From Planctomycetota bacterium (GTDB taxonomy: Bacteria; Planctomycetota; J058): a DNA stretch of 58,869 nt. The translations under genes and the position numbers were made by a program. The stretch spans positions 1 to 58,869 of the forward strand of contig JAHBXY010000042.1 in assembly GCA_019636275.1 (NCBI GenBank). The letters run 5' to 3'. Below, piece by piece: positions 8,682 through 16,788 of this stretch (the stretch's first letter is position 1; each line of letters begins with the position of its first letter). The notes below the pieces were generated by a model, which saw only the letters and a program-made list of their open reading frames with translations, did no database searches and was not told the DNA's origin.

Positions 8682-9989
8682 CTACGCCGTCCGGGTGCCC
8701 GGCTCGACCGGCTCGCCCCGACGCCCGACCAGGCCCTCGCCGACGATGCGCAAGGCCTCGGCCGTGAGCGCTTCGATCGTGCGCTCCTCGCCCTTCGCGG
8801 CGAGCCGCTCGCCGGCGCGGCGGACGAGCTCGCGCGCCTCGGTCTTCGAACACTTCAGGCCCACGAGCGCCAGCGCGGCGATCTGCGACGGCTCGTCGTC
8901 CTGCGCGGGCGGCGTGCTCACGCGGGCCGCGACCGGCGCCGGCGCGCCCGTGAGCTCCGTCCCGTCGACGAGGAAGAAGCGGAACCCGACGCGCGCGTCG
9001 CCGCGGATCTCGAGAAAACCGACGTGGCGGGCGGGGTGGTGGGCATCACACAGGAGGCACATGCGATCCGGATCGTGGCCGGTGACCGCGCGGCCGGGCT
9101 CGTGGTGCACGTGGAGGCTCCCCTGCTGGCCGCAGCCCGGGACCTTGCACGTGCCGCCGTCGCGGTCGTAGACCAGGCGGCGCGCCCGCTCCGGGATCGC
9201 CTTCGTCACCTCGCCCGTGCCCGTGCGCAGGTCGTGCACCTCGGCCGTGCGCATGGCCGCCGCCTCGGCGGCCGGCGACAGTTCGACCTGCCCGTCGCGC
9301 CCCTGGAGCGTCGCCGGCGCGCCGCACTCGCACTTGTGGAGCACGATCCTGTAGGCCGGCCCCGCGCCGCCGCCGCGGCTGCCGACGGCCTCGGCGTAGC
9401 CCCGGCACACGACCTCGAGCGCCTCCTCGTCGGTGAGCGGCCGGTCGCTGTTCTGACGGGCCAGGCGCAAGGCCTCCTCCAGCCAGGCGGCCTGCTCCTT
9501 CGTCTGCTTGACCGTCCGCCGCACGGGCGCCGCCTCGCCCCTGGCCTCGGCCACGAGCACCTCGAGCTGGCGGCTCGTGCGCGTCTGCGCCCGCTCGAGC
9601 CAGGCGTCCTCGGTCTCCGCCGTGGCCACCCGCGCGACCGTGCGCGCCTTCGTCCAGGCGACCTCGCCCTCGCGGAACGCCACGCGCAGCCGCGGCAGGC
9701 GCTCGAGCTGTCGGACGAGGTCGATCAGCTCGCGGCACTTGCGGTCCGAGCTGACGAAGCCGCGCCCGACCGCGTACTGCCCGATCCGAGCGTGGCCGAG
9801 CGCCCGGTGCACCTCTTGCCGCTCGGCGTAAGAGAGCAAGTAGGCCAGCTCGGCCGTGGCCTTCCGCTCGCGCCGGGCGACGGCGGCGAGCTGGGCGTCG
9901 ATCCGCCGCGCCTCGTCGAGCCGCGCCTCGAGCTCGGCCTTGGGGAGCGGCTGGGACGAGGCGGAACCTCGGCGCGAGGTCGTCTTCAC
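8682..9989 (-). CDS. HNH endonuclease-family protein with RuvA-C-like tail
   Basis: 435 aa from the GTG at 9989, which is preceded by GGAGG. Residues 17-200 are helical (LDEARRIDAQLAAVARRERK, ELAYLLSYAERQEVHRALGHA), resembling the N-terminal region of DUF222/REP13E12-type HNH proteins. Residues 273-320 are the HNH module: Cys281 and Cys286, then LHVHHEPGR with His293/295/296, and CLLCDAHH with Cys311, Cys314, His317 and His318. Those cysteines should bind zinc and the histidines form the beta-beta-alpha-metal nuclease site. Residues 370-425 (IAALALVGLKCSKTEARELV) look like the C-terminal helical domain of RuvA, suggesting contact with branched DNA or a partner; this is by resemblance only. 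The gene is the only one between the two inverted repeat arrays, and has a promoter-like sequence at 10084-10112. Confidence 0.85.
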   Translation of the reverse strand: MKTTSRRGSASSQPLPKAELEARLDEARRIDAQLAAVARRERKATAELAYLLSYAERQEVHRALGHARIGQYAVGRGFVSSDRKCRELIDLVRQLERLPRLRVAFREGEVAWTKARTVARVATAETEDAWLERAQTRTSRQLEVLVAEARGEAAPVRRTVKQTKEQAAWLEEALRLARQNSDRPLTDEEALEVVCRGYAEAVGSRGGGAGPAYRIVLHKCECGAPATLQGRDGQVELSPAAEAAAMRTAEVHDLRTGTGEVTKAIPERARRLVYDRDGGTCKVPGCGQQGSLHVHHEPGRAVTGHDPDRMCLLCDAHHPARHVGFLEIRGDARVGFRFFLVDGTELTGAPAPVAARVSTPPAQDDEPSQIAALALVGLKCSKTEARELVRRAGERLAAKGEERTIEALTAEALRIVGEGLVGRRGEPVEPGTRTA

Positions 9990-10083
9990 GGGGCCCTCCT
10001 GTGAGGTGGCTGATGTTGTTGAGGGAGGTCGACGCTCGGCACGGACGGCCGGTCCCGAGCACGTGACCGACACCGAGCAATAC

Positions 10084-10112
10084 CCGATAATCCTCCAGGC
10101 TGCACGTTTCAA
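10084..10112 (-). promoter_or_regulatory. Putative sigma-70-type promoter of the HNH gene
   Basis: Read on the minus strand: TTGAAA (10112-10107), 17-base spacer, TATCGG (10089-10084). The stretch 10080-10130 is visibly AT-richer than its surroundings. The predicted transcript would have a leader of about 85 bases before the GTG at 9989. The -10 match is partial, so this is tentative. Confidence 0.4.
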
Positions 10113-10129
10113 ATGTGTGCATTCTGTGG

Positions 10130-10547
10130 CTCACTGGCACGCTGCTCACGGGATCCCGGCCCCCAACGACCTCGCCGACCGACGACCGCGGGCACGCCGC
10201 TCACGGGAACCCGAACCCCGACGACCCCGTCGACGATCACCGGCCCGACCGACGACCGCGGGCACGCCGCTCACGGGATCCCGCACCCCGACGACCTCGT
10301 CGACGACCACCGGCCCGACCGACGACCGCGGGCACGCCGCTCACGGGATCCCGAACCCGACGACCTCGTCGACGATCACCGGCCCGACCGACGACCGGGG
10401 GCACGCTGATCACGGGATCCCGGACCCGACCCCCTCGTCGACGACCACCGGCCCGGCCGACGACGCGGCGACGTGGCTCACGGGACCCCGCCCCCCCGGC
10501 GGCCCTCGCGACGATCCCGGGCGCGACCGATCCCCGTGAGCAGCGTC
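10130..10547 (-). repeat. Tandem array 2: six ~70-bp repeats, inverted relative to array 1
   Basis: The GGATCC-type landmark occurs at 10151, 10206 (as GGAAC), 10276, 10346, 10415 and 10483 (as GGACC), giving spacings of 55, 70, 70, 69 and 68. On the plus strand the unit reads CACGGGATCCC ... GACGACCTCGTCGACGA ... CCGGCCCGACCGACGACCGC, the reverse complement of the array 1 unit. Both arrays therefore point inwards at the HNH gene. At 10529-10547 a fragment in the array 1 orientation (GATCCCCGTGAGCAGCGTC) closes the array. No coding potential, since the period breaks frame. Confidence 0.93.
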
Positions 10548-10589
10548 GGCGCGTCGGTCACCCCGACCGTCGAGGCGCTCGGCGTCGCC

Positions 10590-10618
10590 TTGAGGTGCCC
10601 ACCCGCCGGGTCTACGAT
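10590..10618 (+). promoter_or_regulatory. Putative promoter for the GWA-repeat/PDZ gene
   Basis: TTGAGG at 10590-10595, a 17-base spacer, and TACGAT at 10613-10618, followed 27 bases later by the ATG at 10646 with GGAGG just upstream. Spacing and both hexamers fit a housekeeping-type promoter. Confidence 0.5.
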
Positions 10619-10645
10619 CCGCCGGGGCAGGAGCGGAGGCGACCG

Positions 10646-10972
10646 ATGGTCCTGGTCACGGCGGCGAGCCCGCGCGCGCGCCTCGCGGCGGTCGTCGCGG
10701 CCCTGGCGCTGGCCGCCATCGGCCTCGCCGCCCTCGTCGAGGACGACGCGCCTCCGCCCCGACGACCGACGCGCGTCGCCGTGACCGGCGACGCGCCGAT
10801 CGCCCGCGAGGCGGCCGCCCTTCCCGCGGCGGCCGACGCGCTCGCGCCTGACGCCGGCGCCGAGGCCGCCGCGTCGACGCCGGACGCGCCCGCCGAGCCC
10901 GCGATCGACGCGCCCCAGCCGATCGACGCGCGCCTGCCGGGCGCGCGCGATCCAGCAGCTCCTCGCCCGTAG
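10646..10972 (+). CDS. Signal-anchor and linker, probable 5' part of the split GWA-repeat protein
   Basis: 108 aa: MVLVTAASPRAR, one hydrophobic segment at about residues 13-29 (LAAVVAALALAAIGLAAL), then an Ala/Pro/Asp-rich low-complexity linker. It ends at a TAG (10970-10972) that lies in the same frame as the 605-aa gene starting at 11024, and that gene has no signal of its own although its domains look exported. Just before the stop, the +1 frame (not +0) reads IQQLLARRRAGRAPPAAAPG, which looks more natural than what surrounds the stop. I infer that this ORF and the next were one gene of roughly 730 codons, separated by one or two small indels in a GC-rich tract. A genuine short secreted protein is the alternative. 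Confidence 0.5.
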   Translation: MVLVTAASPRARLAAVVAALALAAIGLAALVEDDAPPPRRPTRVAVTGDAPIAREAAALPAAADALAPDAGAEAAASTPDAPAEPAIDAPQPIDARLPGARDPAAPRP

Positions 10973-11023
10973 GCGCGCCGGCCGGGCGCCGCCGGCCGCC
11001 GCGCCCGGCGACGGCCCGGCGCC

Positions 11024-12841
11024 GTGGGGCCGGGGCTCCCGGGCGCGCCGACGGCGTGGGTCCCGGGGCCGCACGGCCTGGTGCCGATCTACGGGCCCGA
11101 CGAGCGGGCGCTCCTCGACGCCGAGGCCGAGCGCGTGCGCGCGCGCCGCGGCACGGTCGTCGGCACGCTCACCGACGTCGGCCCCGACGGCCTGGCCGGC
11201 TTCGCCTACGACCACGAGGACCCGGCCGCCGTGCTCACGGTCGACCTGTTCGTCGACGGCTTCGCCGTCGCCAGCGTGCGCGCCGACGCGCCGCGCGCGG
11301 GTCACGGCGCCGCCTGGAGCGCGCGGCGCGGCTTCCGCGCGGCGGCGCCGGCCGCGCTGTTCGACGGCGAGCGCCACGTCGTGCAGGCGCTCGCGCGCCG
11401 CGCGGACGACGCGACCGGCGTCGAGCTCGTCGGCAGCCCGCGCCGCGTGGGCGGCAACCAGGTCCCCGACGGCGCGCTCGTGCACCTCGACGCCGAGGCG
11501 GTCGTCGGCTGGGCGCGCGACCCCGACGGCGGCCAGCCGGCGGTGCACGTGCGCTTCGACGGACGACCCCTCGCGCCGGTCGCGGCGGACGGCCCGCGAC
11601 CGGCCGGCCTCGACGGGCCGGCGACCGGCTGGTTCCGCGTCGCGCTCCCGCCGCACGACCCCGCCCGCCCGCACCAGGTGCAGGTGCTCGTCGAGGACGC
11701 GCAGGTCGCGGGCCTCCTGAAGGAGGTCCGCGGCTCGCCGCGCGCGCTCGCCGAGCCGGAGAACCGCCTCCCGCGCGGGGCGATCGCCTTCGTCACGCCG
11801 ACGCAGATCTCCGGCTGGGCCCTCGACCCCGACGTCGGCGACGCCCCGATCGCCGTCGACGTCCACTTCGACGGCGCGTTCTGGCGGCGACTCGTCGCCG
11901 ACCAGGAGTTCGCCGCGCTCGTCCACCAGCCGGGGATCACGTCGCCCTACCACCTGTGGGTCGTCGACGTCCCGCCCGAGCTCCAGGACGGCCGCACGCA
12001 CACGATCAGCGTGTTCGCCGTCAACCAGCCCGAGGGGCCGAACCCCGAGCTCGCCGGCTCGCCCGCGACCTTCCGCAGCGCGACGAACACCCCGCCGGCC
12101 GGCTGGGTGGACGTGGCCAACCACGACCTGATCGCCGGCTGGGCCTACGACGCCGACCTGGGCGCCGGGCCGGTCGAGGTCGAGGTGTGGATCGACGGCG
12201 CGCTGTGGACGGTCGTCCGGGCCGACCAGCGCCGCCCCGACCTCGTGCCGGTCGTGTGCCCCGAGCCCGACCACGGCTGGAGCGTGCCCGCGCCCGAGGC
12301 CCTGCGCGACGGCGGCTTCCACACCGTGCGCGTCCTGGCGCGCAACCACCCGGGCGGCCCGGCGCAGGAGCTCTCGGGCTCGCCGCGCGAGCTGGGGGGG
12401 CTGCGCCCGTGGCTGGGCGTCGGCGTCGCCGGCGCGCCGCCGCGCGGGCTGCGCGTGACCCAGGTCGCGCCGGGCTCGCCCGCCTCCGAGGTGGACCTGC
12501 GCGTGGGCGACCTGCTCCTGGCGATGAACGGCGCGCCCGCGCCGGTCGACCCCGAGCCGTTCGCGCGCTGGGTCCAGGCCCGGACGCCCGGCGAGGCGGT
12601 GGCCCTCGAGCTCGAGCGCCACGAGCCCGTGGCCGCCCCGCGCGAGGACGAGCTGACCCCCGAGGCGCGCGAGGCGCTGGCCCGGGCGAGCGCGCCCGAC
12701 GCGACCGACCCGACGACGGCCACGCTGCCCGACGGCCGGGTCGGCCGCTTCGTGCCCGAGGGCGGCGCCGCGCGCCAGGAGTGGACCGCGCCGACGCGGC
12801 GCACCGTGCACCCCGTCCTCGTCCCGCGCGCCGGGGCGTGA
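11024..12841 (+). CDS. GWAxDxD-repeat protein with C-terminal PDZ domain
   Basis: 605 aa from a GTG at 11024. Four units of about 100-110 residues follow one another, each containing a GWAxDxD core: GFAYDHED (about 59), GWARDPDG (161), GWALDPDV (263) and GWAYDADL (371). Each core is followed by a beta strand and DG (VHFDG, VWIDG), then by strands ending in GSPR or GSPA, so they look like beta-sandwich repeats of an exported protein. Residues about 461-530 are a PDZ domain (WLGVGVAG, GLRVTQVAPGSPASEVDLRVGD), able to bind C-termini or peptides. No protease domain is present. The true N-terminus is probably the upstream 10646-10972 ORF, which supplies a membrane anchor. The role is unknown; an envelope scaffold is plausible. 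Confidence 0.75.
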   Translation: MGPGLPGAPTAWVPGPHGLVPIYGPDERALLDAEAERVRARRGTVVGTLTDVGPDGLAGFAYDHEDPAAVLTVDLFVDGFAVASVRADAPRAGHGAAWSARRGFRAAAPAALFDGERHVVQALARRADDATGVELVGSPRRVGGNQVPDGALVHLDAEAVVGWARDPDGGQPAVHVRFDGRPLAPVAADGPRPAGLDGPATGWFRVALPPHDPARPHQVQVLVEDAQVAGLLKEVRGSPRALAEPENRLPRGAIAFVTPTQISGWALDPDVGDAPIAVDVHFDGAFWRRLVADQEFAALVHQPGITSPYHLWVVDVPPELQDGRTHTISVFAVNQPEGPNPELAGSPATFRSATNTPPAGWVDVANHDLIAGWAYDADLGAGPVEVEVWIDGALWTVVRADQRRPDLVPVVCPEPDHGWSVPAPEALRDGGFHTVRVLARNHPGGPAQELSGSPRELGGLRPWLGVGVAGAPPRGLRVTQVAPGSPASEVDLRVGDLLLAMNGAPAPVDPEPFARWVQARTPGEAVALELERHEPVAAPREDELTPEAREALARASAPDATDPTTATLPDGRVGRFVPEGGAARQEWTAPTRRTVHPVLVPRAGA

Positions 12842-12885
12842 CGCCGGGCGGGACGACGCGCGCCGGCTGAGTATCATGGGCGCCC

Positions 12886-13962
12886 GTGCGCCCCCGCCCC
12901 GCTCGCTTCGCCGCCTGCCTGGCCGCCCTCGTCGCGACCGGCTGCCCGTCCATCGACAAGGCCGCCCTCGACCGGACCGACCTCCAGGGGACGGTGCACT
13001 CGGGGCTGGGGCGGATCCTCGAGGTGGCGGTCGAGGGCGCCGACGCGCAGACGACGACCGACCTGCTGCGCGCCGTGCGCACCGAGTTCGAGGGCCGCGA
13101 CCTGTTCGACCGGATCGAGCCGGTCGCGCCCGACCTGGGCGGGCGGCGGCGGGCGTCGCGGCTGGAGCTGCGCCTGGTGTCGACCGAGGCCGGCGAGGTC
13201 TTCGACTCCTGGAAGATCTCCACCGGCTACGTGGTGCGCTTCGACGTGGAGGTCCGGCTCGTCGACCAGACCGGCGCGGCCGTGCTCGAGGGGCTGGTCA
13301 GCGGCGTGGCCGTCGACGAGGTGAGCGACCTCGACGCGCTGCCGCCCGAGCGGCGCGACGACATGCGCGTCGCCGCCCTCTACGACGCGGCGGGCAAGCT
13401 CTCGCGCGCCCTGCGCCGCGCGGCCGACGCCCGGGCCAAGGAGGCCCGGCAGGAGATGCAGCGGATCACGCTGCCGCCGGGCGTCGGCCCCGTGCCGATC
13501 GCGGTCCTGGGCTTCGACGACGAGGAGATGGCCCGGCGCCTGCGCGGCCCGCAGCTCGCCGACCACCTGGGCTCGGCGCTGGCGGGGCTGGGCCCCGACG
13601 TGGCCGTGCTCCCGCGCGCCGAGGTCGAGCGGGCGCTCGACCGCGACCCGCGCGCGCGCACGACCGTGTTCGACATGCCGGCCGACCGCCTGGACTCGAT
13701 CGCGCGCGAGTGCACCGCGCGCCTGTTCGTGGTCGGGCGCGTGGTCACGGCCAGCGGCCGCGCCCGCGCCGAGGTGCGCGTGCTCGACCGGCGCGGGCGC
13801 CTGCTCAAGGCCCACGAGGCCTCGGCCGAGGGCCTGGCCGCGCTGCGCGTCGTCGCCGTCGACCTGGCGCGGGCGATCGGGGCGGCCCTCGAGGCCGCGC
13901 CGCCGCGCGAGGACGTGACGGCGCCGCCGGGCGCGCCCGCCGACGACGACGGCGACGACTGA
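12886..13962 (+). CDS. Lipoprotein with CsgG/LpoB-like C-terminal domain
   Basis: 358 aa from GTG 12886, with a TATCAT hexamer at 12872-12877. The signal [20 protein letters not shown] ends in a lipobox-like ATGC, so Cys20 is probably acylated. Residues 25-160 carry beta strands ([50 protein letters not shown]). Residues about 205-330 follow the pattern of the TolB-N/CsgG/LpoB fold: [11 protein letters not shown], a helix, [29 protein letters not shown], and [19 protein letters not shown]. In known members this domain forms outer-membrane oligomers or activates peptidoglycan synthases. The tail is acidic (DDDGDD). It stands alone between the GWA-repeat gene and the minisatellite, so no pathway follows from context. 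Confidence 0.65.
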   Translation: MRPRPARFAACLAALVATGCPSIDKAALDRTDLQGTVHSGLGRILEVAVEGADAQTTTDLLRAVRTEFEGRDLFDRIEPVAPDLGGRRRASRLELRLVSTEAGEVFDSWKISTGYVVRFDVEVRLVDQTGAAVLEGLVSGVAVDEVSDLDALPPERRDDMRVAALYDAAGKLSRALRRAADARAKEARQEMQRITLPPGVGPVPIAVLGFDDEEMARRLRGPQLADHLGSALAGLGPDVAVLPRAEVERALDRDPRARTTVFDMPADRLDSIARECTARLFVVGRVVTASGRARAEVRVLDRRGRLLKAHEASAEGLAALRVVAVDLARAIGAALEAAPPREDVTAPPGAPADDDGDD

Positions 13963-14274
13963 TCACTGCCCGGCGCCGCCCTCCCGGGCGCGCCGCTCGC
14001 GCTCGTCGCGCTCGTCGCGCTCGTCGCGCTCGTCGCGCTCGTCGCGCTCGTCGCGCTCGTCGCGCTCGTCGCGCTCGTCGCGCTCGTCGCGCTCGTCGCG
14101 CTCGTCGCGCTCGTCGCGCTCGTCGCGCTCGTCGCGCTCGTCGCGCTCGTCGCGCTCGTCGCGCTCGTCGCGCTCGTCGCGCTCGTCGCGCTCGAGCCCG
14201 CGGTTCAGCCGCTCCTCCCGCTCGGGCGGGAGGTGCCAGGCCCTGTCTTCGAACCGCGAACACGTGATCGACAC
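13963..14274 (-). CDS. Possible Asp-Glu-Arg repeat protein over a 9-bp minisatellite
   Basis: 103 aa from a GTG at 14274: a 29-residue head ([20 protein letters not shown]...), then 21 perfect DER triplets, then [15 protein letters not shown] polymer would be a long charged single alpha-helix. In favour of coding: the repeat is exactly nine bases, the frame is kept over 21 copies, and head and tail are also rich in E and R. Against: all frames of such a repeat are open, the start lies at the edge of element E, and no ribosome site is obvious. The stop abuts that of the convergent lipoprotein gene. I treat it as a low-confidence gene. Confidence 0.3.
   Translation of the reverse strand: MSITCSRFEDRAWHLPPEREERLNRGLERDERDERDERDERDERDERDERDERDERDERDERDERDERDERDERDERDERDERDERDERDERERRAREGGAGQ
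13999..14187. repeat. Perfect 9-bp tandem repeat, 21 copies
   Basis: Uninterrupted CGCTCGTCG-type nonamers, 189 bases, with no mismatches visible. On the minus strand it reads Asp-Glu-Arg in one frame. Perfect identity across 21 copies points to recent slippage expansion, so the copy number is probably variable between cells and may be wrong in an assembly. Confidence 0.97.
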
Positions 14275-14286
14275 GCTCGAACCGAG

Positions 14287-14427
14287 TGGAGCGGAGCCGC
14301 GAGCGAGGCGAGGGCGCGGAGGCCGAGGCGAGGGGGGAGCGCGCGCGGCCGATATCGATCGCCGGATCCTATCGGCCGCGCGCGCCCCCCCTCGCCCGGC
14401 ATCCGCGGCCGCAGCCGTCGATCACAC
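14287..14427 (-). repeat. Dispersed hairpin element, copy E
   Basis: On the minus strand it starts GTGTGATCGACGGCTGCGG, contains the GCGCGCGCGGCCGATAGG / ATCGGCCGCGCGCGC stem, then CCTCGGCCTCCGCGCCCTCG, and ends near CGGCTCCG. This matches copies A, B and C. Its first bases supply the TGA stop of the 33-aa lipoprotein gene on the same strand. Confidence 0.75.
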
Positions 14428-14523
14428 CTGGGGACCGCCGAGTACCCCGCGCCCGGGGACGAAGGCGAAGCAGCCGCCCAGGAGCAAGGCGACGAGGGGG
14501 GCGGCGCTCCGCAGGCGACCCAT
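14422..14523 (-). CDS. Small lipoprotein, 33 aa
   Basis: ATG at 14523, TGA at 14422-14424. The 33-residue product begins [18 protein letters not shown]: two arginines, a hydrophobic core, and the lipobox LGGC with Cys18 as the acylated residue, leaving a 16-residue mature lipopeptide ([16 protein letters not shown]). Lysine-less tiny lipoproteins of this kind occur as entericidin-like or assembly-associated peptides, but I cannot name it. The gene is divergent from dinB (49 bases between starts), and its stop codon is formed by the beginning of dispersed element E, so insertion of the element may have truncated a longer gene. Confidence 0.5.
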   Translation of the reverse strand: MGRLRSAAPLVALLLGGCFAFVPGRGVLGGPQV

Positions 14524-14572
14524 GCGGCGAGTCTACCGCGCGCCCGTCCGACGGCCCGGCTACGCTACCCGG

Positions 14573-15800
<1,228 letters not shown>

Positions 15801-16088
15801 ATGAAGCCGAAGGCGCTGCTGGCGCTCACCTGCCTGAACACCGTGGCCCTGGTCGGCCTGGTCGCGGGCCACGCGCTCGTCGACCGCGAGGTGCCGGCCC
15901 GCCCGGGCGCGGCGGCCGCGCCCGAGGCCGCCGCCCTGGCCGCGCGCGTCGAGGCGCTCGAGGCGCGCCTGGCCCGGCTCGAGCCGCTGACGCCGCCGCT
16001 GGCCGCGCGGCCGCAGGCGGCCGCTGCGGAGGGGCGCGGGGAGGAGGCCGCCGCGGCGCCCGGCCCGGCGACCCGGCCGGCCCCGTGA
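15801..16088 (+). CDS. Membrane-anchored coiled-coil protein, N-terminal part of a split gene
   Basis: 95 aa, ATG directly after the dinB stop (TGAATG arrangement, 0 bases between). [26 protein letters not shown] is a signal-anchor, followed by an Ala/Glu/Arg coiled coil ([19 protein letters not shown]) and a Pro/Ala linker. The TGA at 16086-16088 is in frame with the next ORF (GTG 16098); reading through it gives [17 protein letters not shown], a natural continuation. I infer one gene of about 263 codons interrupted by a single TGA (a CGA would restore it) or by a short double frameshift. The two-protein reading remains possible. Confidence 0.5.
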   Translation: MKPKALLALTCLNTVALVGLVAGHALVDREVPARPGAAAAPEAAALAARVEALEARLARLEPLTPPLAARPQAAAAEGRGEEAAAAPGPATRPAP

Positions 16089-16097
16089 CGCGGCGAG

Positions 16098-16592
16098 GTG
16101 GCGGCGATCATCGCCGCCACGCTCGAGGCGCGCGCCGGCGCCAAGGCGCCGCCACCAGCGAGCGACGGCGCCGCCGCGGCCAAGGCCTGGGCGGAGCGGC
16201 CGCGCCGGACCCTCGAGGAGGCCGCCCGGGAGCTGCAGCTCGACGCGCACCAGACGGGCCAGCTCCGCGACCTCTACCGCGGGATCGAGCGGCAGAGCAT
16301 GCGCGTCCTCTTCGGCCTGCCGGCCGACGCCGACCTCGAGCCGCTCAAGGCGCAGCTCGCCCGCGCCGAGCACGACCCGGCGCTCAAGGACGAGCTGCGC
16401 GAGCGGGTCGCCGTGAACTGGGCCCGCAACAGCGCCGAGATCTCGGTCCTGTGGGTGCAATTCGACGCGCGCCTGCGCCGGCTCCTCCCGCCCGACGTCG
16501 TCGCGCGCCTCTACACGCTCGACGTGCGCCAGGAGGCGCCCGAGTTCCCGGACATCAAGGACATGTTCTTCTCGGAGCCGAAGAAGGAGTGA
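16098..16592 (+). CDS. Helical protein of unknown function, C-terminal part of a split gene
   Basis: 164 aa from GTG 16098. Entirely helical in character: [55 protein letters not shown], ending FSEPKKE. The pattern (a helix ending near residues 50-70 with LRxLYR, then long amphipathic helices) recalls periplasmic CpxP/Spy-like or heavy-metal-sensor proteins, which also follow a membrane anchor, but no LTxxQ motif is present, so this is a weak resemblance. No ribosome site precedes the GTG and the frame continues from the upstream 95-aa ORF through one TGA, so it is probably the C-terminal half of that gene. Confidence 0.55.
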   Translation: MAAIIAATLEARAGAKAPPPASDGAAAAKAWAERPRRTLEEAARELQLDAHQTGQLRDLYRGIERQSMRVLFGLPADADLEPLKAQLARAEHDPALKDELRERVAVNWARNSAEISVLWVQFDARLRRLLPPDVVARLYTLDVRQEAPEFPDIKDMFFSEPKKE

Positions 16593-16632
16593 GGCCGGCC
16601 CTCTGGCTTCATCGCTGATGCCGGTGGATCCG

Positions 16633-16674
16633 TGTGCTCGGCCGCTGCTGTCTCACACACCGAGGCCGAGCACA
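16633..16674 (+). terminator. Stem-loop after the coiled-coil gene
   Basis: TGTGCTCGGCC (16633-16643) pairs perfectly with GGCCGAGCACA (16664-16674) across a 20-base loop, about 40 bases after the stop at 16592. No T tract follows, so termination is likely but not proven. Confidence 0.45.
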
Positions 16675-16788
16675 GGGACCCCCGGCCGGAGTCGGCCCGG
16701 CCCGGCCCGTCCGAGGCAGCTGCCTGGCGTATCTCCGGCCGCGCCTTCGGGCCTGGCTCGACGCGCCGGGGTCGGCCACACTCCGGCC

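Noticed and set aside
10115..10640. Open frames across array 2 on the plus strand
   Set aside because: Same reason as for array 1; only the part from ATG 10646 has a ribosome site and a plausible protein.
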